Shown piece by piece: positions 40,435 to 44,621 of a stretch of DNA of 44,621 bases (position 1 is its first letter; each line of letters opens with the position of its first letter). The notes under the pieces were generated by a model. That model ran no database searches. It saw only the letters and a list, made by a program, of their open reading frames with translations, and was not told where the DNA came from. A program made the translations under genes and the position numbers. This DNA is from a virus, in IMG/VR virus record IMGVR_UViG_3300009506_000891, positions 1 to 44,621 of that record; one strand, 5' to 3'.

Positions 40435-40956
40435 TCAAAGTCGCATAAAAATTTCACCATTTGGTAATGGACAGTTTTTTCTCCATACCATATTTCTTTT
40501 TATTTTCCACCAAGGGAAGATAATTTCCGGTAATTCTATGCCTTTAAACACATTTACTCTCATGCTGTATCGTTCTGCATTGTACCATAAATTAAACCAA
40601 AGTTGAAAATTATTGAAATGTTCAACATCTTTTTGGTTGTGTAAGGTCACTGTGTACCCTTCTACTCCTACTCTACAAATATAGTAGAAGGGAGTAAGCA
40701 TGTCTAGTTGTGCAGTGTAGACATAGATTTTTGCATCTTTATTATTTCTTCTTATTCTGTAAATTGTGTCTACTACTACTTCTGGTTTTAATAATGGTTC
40801 ACCTCCTGTTAGTAGAAATTCTTTAAAGTGTTTAAAGTCTTCATCTTCTACTTTTGGCAATGTGTTTAAATTCCAATCTTTGTTACAGCAACCGGGACAG
40901 CCTCTATTACAGTCTTCAAACAGTAATAACCGCATTTTTGTTATTGGTGCTTCCAT
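40435..40956 (-). CDS. short radical SAM protein
   Basis: 173 residues. C16-x3-C20-x2-C23 (C-N-R-G-C-P-G-C) is the iron-sulfur binding motif of radical SAM enzymes, and L-T-G-G-E-P-L near 49-55 binds SAM. The rest fits a shortened TIM barrel, similar in size to QueE-like or NrdG-like activating proteins, but no specific substrate motif was recognised and no partner (ribonucleotide reductase or deazaguanine genes) is in the window. Ribosome site AGGAGGT is strong. Last gene before the promoter at 40417. Confidence 0.75.
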   Translation of the reverse strand: MEAPITKMRLLLFEDCNRGCPGCCNKDWNLNTLPKVEDEDFKHFKEFLLTGGEPLLKPEVVVDTIYRIRRNNKDAKIYVYTAQLDMLTPFYYICRVGVEGYTVTLHNQKDVEHFNNFQLWFNLWYNAERYSMRVNVFKGIELPEIIFPWWKIKRNMVWRKNCPLPNGEIFMRL

Positions 40957-40969
40957 ATTTAATTACCTC

Positions 40970-41149
40970 CTAGCTTCTGTCTTTTTTTGTTCTTACAGAT
41001 CTTTGTTCTGAAAGTGTTTGGTGTTTAATCTTTGCTTTTGTATTGGTAATAGCTTTTTCATTTCCTTGTTTATAATCCTCTTTCTCTAATCTTTCTATTG
41101 CTTCTACTCTTCTCTGATAGATTCTAGCTGGAAAATTTCTTGGTTTCAT
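40970..41149 (-). CDS. small basic hypothetical protein
   Basis: 59-residue gene with ATG at 41149 and ribosome site AGGAGATA. It starts MKPRNFPARIY and is basic and helical (Y-Q-R-R-V-E-A-I-E-R-L-E-K-E-D near 11-25). Its TAG stop lies within the ribosome site of the radical-SAM gene, so the two are coupled. No family recognised. Confidence 0.65.
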   Translation of the reverse strand: MKPRNFPARIYQRRVEAIERLEKEDYKQGNEKAITNTKAKIKHQTLSEQRSVRTKKDRS

Positions 41150-41282
41150 TTTTCTATCTCCTATTTAAAAAATTTTGGGAAATTACTACGACGGATTTGC
41201 TAAACGTACTAATAATTAAAAATGCTTCTCTCCATACAACAATACTCCCCATAGCAATTTCTCACTATGGGGAGTATTTTGT
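41150..41282. other. intergenic region with hairpin
   Basis: 133 bases without a gene. A hairpin with AATACTCCCCATAG (41241-41254) and its exact complement (41265-41278), loop of 10, follows the DUF3150 gene. It looks like the ACTCCCC/GGGGAGT hairpins after the capsid gene. The + strand side has TTTT after it; the - strand side is poor in T. The rest could contain a promoter for the 59-residue gene; none is clear. Confidence 0.6.
41241..41278 (-). terminator. hairpin after DUF3150 gene
   Basis: Perfect 14-bp stem and 10-base loop immediately after the stop at 41283. Probably ends or stabilises the 3' end of the AAA+/DUF3150 message; no T run on the - strand, so efficiency is uncertain. Confidence 0.6.
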
Positions 41283-42155
41283 TTAGAATACCAGATCACG
41301 TTTTCCAATATTCTCTACTTCAGTTTGTACAGTATCAATAATTTCTGTTACTGCTTTTTTAACTTGTCTTTTTGCTGCTCTATCGAACCTCAAATCATCT
41401 GCATTTAGGTCTACTATGTTTTCTTTAATTTTTGCAATTGCTTCTTTTAAAGCATCATTACTAATAAAACCTTTCCATAACATATCCCACTTTTCAAGAA
41501 GACTTTCCAGACCATTAATGGTTCGTTGGCTTATTCTCTTCTTTCCAGAACACATATCTTTTAGATTGTTTACTCTCATTAGAATGTCATTAGAAATAAG
41601 ATTTATTGTATCTTCTTCCATTTGTTTAATATCTTCTTTGAATTTATCCTGCTCTTCTTTGTACAGCTTTGGATCTATTGACTTCAGAGAATCACTAGGA
41701 GATAAATCTTTAAAACTCCACTCGAAAGCGAAATGGGATCTAAAATATTTTTGCGATGGATACTTGTTTGGTTTATAATACTTAGGGTGTTTAGCTTTAA
41801 AGTTTTCTTTGTATTTTTCAATATCCATTCCATCTACTACTTCAAAAAATTCCTTTTTTACTTCTTCCAAGTACCTATCAATTTCCATTACTCTTTCTCT
41901 AGGAACCATTACAAATCCAAGTACAGGAAATGGAAAAGAAACACTATTAAGGTAGGTAACAGTGACTTTTGTTTTAATCTTTCCCAATTGTTCAAGCTTT
42001 TCTTTATCTTCTTCCAAAATTAGTGCTTGTGTAGCTTTTACGATATCGGAAGGAAGGGAGCCAAGCTTGTCTTTCTCTACTTTACTACTCGCTCCCCACA
42101 TTCTTATCTTGACATTTAGAAAAATTCCTTCTGTATTTACTTTTTGTACTTTCAT
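41283..42155 (-). CDS. DUF3150-like protein
   Basis: 290 residues, start with AAAGGAG upstream. The pattern I-R-M-W-G-A-S near 17-23, K-L-G-S-L-P near 30-35, a helix with V-M-E-I-D-R-Y-L near 89-96, H-P-K-Y-Y-K-P near 122-128 and Y-P-S-Q-K-Y-F-R-S-H-F-A-F near 132-144 is that of DUF3150, a phage and mobile-element family of unknown role that often accompanies AAA+ ATPases. Here the ATPase gene is two genes upstream, which supports a common complex. Helical C-terminus. Confidence 0.7.
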   Translation of the reverse strand: MKVQKVNTEGIFLNVKIRMWGASSKVEKDKLGSLPSDIVKATQALILEEDKEKLEQLGKIKTKVTVTYLNSVSFPFPVLGFVMVPRERVMEIDRYLEEVKKEFFEVVDGMDIEKYKENFKAKHPKYYKPNKYPSQKYFRSHFAFEWSFKDLSPSDSLKSIDPKLYKEEQDKFKEDIKQMEEDTINLISNDILMRVNNLKDMCSGKKRISQRTINGLESLLEKWDMLWKGFISNDALKEAIAKIKENIVDLNADDLRFDRAAKRQVKKAVTEIIDTVQTEVENIGKRDLVF

Positions 42156-42529
42156 TTTTGCTCCTTTTCTTCTTCAGCATTTTGCATTGCTGACATAATT
42201 TGTATTAGTTCTGTTGTTGATAGTTCATCTCTACCATTAGATCTAGCAGCTTCAACCATTACTTCTCCACCTAATATTTTCATAAAATGTTCTACATTTT
42301 CATCTTCAATGTGTTTCATTACCACAACTGCTACATTAGTATTATTCTCTGTTATATCTATCAATAGAACATGCTGTAATTCTCCAAACATCTTATTAGC
42401 TTTTTCTAATGTGTTTTCTACTCTTCTTCTAAACAGAGGCAATTCAATATCAATATCACCTTGAAGTTTAGGATACGATATTTTCATTTGCATACATTTG
42501 TAATTTTCTTTAAATTCCTGTTCATTCAT
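42152..42529 (-). CDS. hypothetical protein between AAA+ and DUF3150
   Basis: 125 residues with AAAGGAGA before ATG. Beta strands (V-L-L-I-D-I near 54-59, N-V-A-V-V-V-M near 65-71) between helices, and an acidic tail. It overlaps the DUF3150 gene by 4 nt. No family recognised. Placement suggests a third component or adaptor of the AAA+/DUF3150 group. Confidence 0.6.
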   Translation of the reverse strand: MNEQEFKENYKCMQMKISYPKLQGDIDIELPLFRRRVENTLEKANKMFGELQHVLLIDITENNTNVAVVVMKHIEDENVEHFMKILGGEVMVEAARSNGRDELSTTELIQIMSAMQNAEEEKEQK

Positions 42530-42544
42530 TTTTTTCTCCTTTGA

Positions 42545-44005
42545 TTAAAAGTCTACTGCTCTTTTATTGCTTGTTTTTATTTCTTTCTTATCTTCTGGCG
42601 TACTTGCTATTAAACAATTACCAGCAAATGCCCACTTTTCTAATGCTTCTATTTCTTCTTTCTTTGTTTTACTAATAGGAATAACAAACTTTGAAGCATC
42701 ATCTAGAGTAGTATTCATCATTTTGGCAAGTCTACAACAGGTTTTGATTTCTGCTCCACTCCAACCTTTCATATTTGGTGCTTTCCCTTTTACATCATAT
42801 TCTTTCATATAGTGATCTAGAATAGCTTTCTGTTCTGCACTATTTGGTAATGGAATATAAAATACTCCATCCCACCTTTCTGCTCTTAACCATTCTGGAG
42901 GTAGAGAATCTTTTTCATTGCAAGTTCCCATAATGTATAAACCTTCTCTTTCCACCTCATTAGACATAAGTTTCAACAATTGAGAAGCAGATTTCTTAGT
43001 AGTAGAATCTCCACTAGTACCTTTATTATTAACTCCAGAAAGTCCTTTTTCTACTTCATCCAATACCAGAACACAAGGAGCATTAGCAACTACTACTTGA
43101 ATAAATTTCTTATATGCTGCTTCTGCTTGTCCTACTAAACCTTCTCCCATTAGTTCCGCAAGTTCACCAATAATACAAAGTAAACCAAGTTCATTAGCTA
43201 CACATTCTGCAAAGTGTGTCTTTCCTACCCCCGGAGGTCCAAGAAGTAATACACCTTTAGCTAGTTTAGATTTACCAGTAGTTTTAACAAATCTCTTGAT
43301 TACATCATAACCTTTTAGAGAAGAGAAGTTTTTTCCGAATTTCCCCAATTTCACACCCGGTGTTTTTTCAATTTCTTCTGCTCTTAAATAAGCTATCTCT
43401 AAAGGATCTATCTTTCCCTTCCCTTTAATAGTAGCAAGGGAGAAAGCATTTACTACTCCAGTTCTAGTCAACCCTCTAGCATACTCTATTACCAGTTTTT
43501 CATCATCCGGTAATTTCCAATTTGGATTTTCTTTATAATCTTCTTTAAATGCTTCCCATAACTCTTTTATTTCTTCTCTATCAGGTAGCTTAAATTCTAT
43601 ATATCTGAAATGCTGGACTAGACAAGCTGGAATAGCTTTCTCTATAGGATCTGCCGATACTACTACTAATGATCTCCTATTACCAGCAGTGGAAAACTTC
43701 TCAATATTATTTAATAGAAACTGATTAATAGTTCTACTACCTTCCACCTCTTCCTGCATAAACCAATTCAGATTCTTTGCTATTACCACCATTCTATTTT
43801 CTGCATTTTCACCAGAAAGCATTTCTATTACTTCTGAAGGATCACCACTTTCTGTAAAATCCCACTCTTTGATATTTGATATTGTGCCATTTTCTTTTAA
43901 CTCTTCTAATTCTTTCTTTACATCATCTATAGCAGCATTTGGTTCATAGGTATTTAAATAGAATAAACTAAATCCTGCTTTTATACCTAGTACAAGTTCT
44001 TTCAT
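42545..44005 (-). CDS. Ycf46-like AAA+ ATPase
   Basis: 486 residues. The N-terminal ~210 residues are a degenerate AAA-like domain without a P-loop; the C-terminal part is an active AAA+ module: G-P-P-G-V-G-K-T at 256-263, V-L-D-E at 314-317, sensor N363 in G-T-C-N, and R374/R377 before W-D-G-V-F. G-E-L-A-E-L-M-G-E-G-L-V-G near 280-292 and V-E-K-G-L-S-G near 318-324 are like Ycf46, which has the same two-part plan. It probably remodels a protein or protein-DNA complex. Overlaps the 83-residue gene upstream by 38 nt. Confidence 0.8.
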   Translation of the reverse strand: MKELVLGIKAGFSLFYLNTYEPNAAIDDVKKELEELKENGTISNIKEWDFTESGDPSEVIEMLSGENAENRMVVIAKNLNWFMQEEVEGSRTINQFLLNNIEKFSTAGNRRSLVVVSADPIEKAIPACLVQHFRYIEFKLPDREEIKELWEAFKEDYKENPNWKLPDDEKLVIEYARGLTRTGVVNAFSLATIKGKGKIDPLEIAYLRAEEIEKTPGVKLGKFGKNFSSLKGYDVIKRFVKTTGKSKLAKGVLLLGPPGVGKTHFAECVANELGLLCIIGELAELMGEGLVGQAEAAYKKFIQVVVANAPCVLVLDEVEKGLSGVNNKGTSGDSTTKKSASQLLKLMSNEVEREGLYIMGTCNEKDSLPPEWLRAERWDGVFYIPLPNSAEQKAILDHYMKEYDVKGKAPNMKGWSGAEIKTCCRLAKMMNTTLDDASKFVIPISKTKKEEIEALEKWAFAGNCLIASTPEDKKEIKTSNKRAVDF

Positions 44006-44219
44006 TTTCTTTGCTATAAATACATGATTTCTTCATTTGCATAATTATTCTAGAGAAAGTCATAACCTTATTAGCAAGGAAGACACCTTCCGAACCTTGC
44101 CAAATTTCTCTATCTACAAACCTCTTTGAATAAAATTGAAAAGTACCATTTCTTCTGGCATTTCTCTTTTCGAGATCTGCTCTCAATACCCAATTGGTAG
44201 CATTTAAAATAGTACACAT
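43968..44219 (-). CDS. hypothetical protein
   Basis: 83 residues with AGGAAGGTG before the ATG. Basic and mixed structure (V-L-R-A-D-L-E-K-R-N-A-R-R near 11-23, then S-R-I-I-M-Q-M). Overlaps the AAA+ gene by 38 nt in another frame. No family recognised. Confidence 0.5.
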   Translation of the reverse strand: MCTILNATNWVLRADLEKRNARRNGTFQFYSKRFVDREIWQGSEGVFLANKVMTFSRIIMQMKKSCIYSKENERTCTRYKSRI

Positions 44220-44230
44220 AACACACCTTC

Positions 44231-44449
44231 CTATCTAAAGTCTTCCATTGCTATTTCATTCAACCTTTGGATAGACTTTGTTAAGTGATTATACGCTTTT
44301 TTGTGAAACTTGCTTTTAAATGTTTTACTTTTCTTCTCTGCTTTTAGATATCTATAAAATGGAGCCATATACAATTCATTAGCTAACAACTTTGCTTCGT
44401 GCCTTTCTCTATTCTCACTTGATATATATCCTTTTTGGTAGTATTTCAT
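44231..44449 (-). CDS. hypothetical protein
   Basis: 72 residues with GAGGTGA as ribosome site. Basic and helical, rich in Tyr and Lys (R-Y-L-K-A-E-K-K-S-K-T-F, then H-L-T-K-S-I-Q-R-L). Start overlaps the stop of the upstream partial gene (ATGA). No family recognised. Confidence 0.6.
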   Translation of the reverse strand: MKYYQKGYISSENRERHEAKLLANELYMAPFYRYLKAEKKSKTFKSKFHKKAYNHLTKSIQRLNEIAMEDFR

Positions 44450-44621
44450 TTTTTCACCTCTACTATCTTTCCACCCCTCAATACATTTTTATTTTTCCAG
44501 AAATTGTGTTCTTTTTTTGTAGTGGTAACACTACCTCCCATTGCTTCTATTATTGCTTCTAGCAGATCGTCAGCATTTTTATGCATACTTTCTGAAAATG
44601 CTTCTGAATCTATTTTTAACA
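44446..44621 (-). CDS. partial hypothetical protein, cut by window edge
   Basis: The last 57 residues of a gene continuing beyond the right edge, ending at TGA 44448-44446. Visible part: L-E-A-I-I-E-A-M-G-G-S-V-T-T-T-K-K near 20-36 of the fragment and a basic end R-G-G-K-I-V-E-V-K-K. It reads without stops in frame and overlaps the next start by ATGA, as true genes here do. Function not visible. Confidence 0.6.
   Translation of the reverse strand, partial: LKIDSEAFSESMHKNADDLLEAIIEAMGGSVTTTKKEHNFWKNKNVLRGGKIVEVKK

Overview
This window is a 44.6-kb part of an AT-rich, tailed double-stranded DNA phage genome (Caudoviricetes). A long tape-measure protein, a tail-tube protein, a lambda-like G/GT tail chaperone pair and the absence of a contractile sheath indicate a siphovirus with a long flexible tail. 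The code looks standard: TAA, TAG and TGA all end genes. Most genes have strong AAAGGAGG-type ribosome sites, and TTG and GTG starts also occur. No integrase, CRISPR array or insertion sequence was seen. Terminase and portal are not in the window and probably lie left of base 1. The host cannot be named. A lipoprotein and an N-anchored coiled-coil protein in the lysis cassette fit, but do not prove, a Gram-negative host.

Bases 1-26274 are all on the + strand and form the late module. In order they hold two giant proteins built of 22-residue repeats and a small accessory protein; a MuF minor head protein fused to an ADP-ribosyltransferase-like domain; a prohead protease with a probable nested scaffold start; a small capsid-associated protein and the major capsid protein; a five-gene glycan-tailoring cassette (DUF115/GT42-like, two left-handed beta-helix acyltransferases, a GT-A-like transferase and a sulfotransferase); head-tail connectors, tail terminator and tail tube; the G and GT chaperones with a canonical GGGAAAC -1 slip site and hairpin; tape measure; distal tail proteins ending in an S74 self-cleaving chaperone; and the lysis genes (M15 endolysin, membrane-anchored coil, holin, lipoprotein).

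Two strong hairpins at 26276-26344 separate this from a convergent module. From 26354 to the right edge all genes are on the - strand and encode DNA replication, recombination and unknown functions. Reading in the direction of transcription from the right edge: small unknowns, a Ycf46-like AAA+ ATPase with a DUF3150 protein, a short radical-SAM protein, basic or acidic unknowns, a UDG-like/PolA fusion, a gp32-like single-strand binding protein, a RecA/UvsX-like recombinase, a FEN-type exonuclease, a tRNA-like element, a PDDEXK resolvase-like nuclease, a Rad50/SbcC split into two genes with SbcD and a small coil protein between the halves, and finally a MaoC-like hydratase and a YkgJ-type cysteine-cluster protein.

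The most unusual items are the glycan cassette embedded among the structural genes, the MuF-ADP-ribosyltransferase fusion, the split SbcC with a divergent SbcD, the MaoC hydratase, the paired 22-residue repeat proteins that share exact DNA segments, and the AAA+/DUF3150 group.
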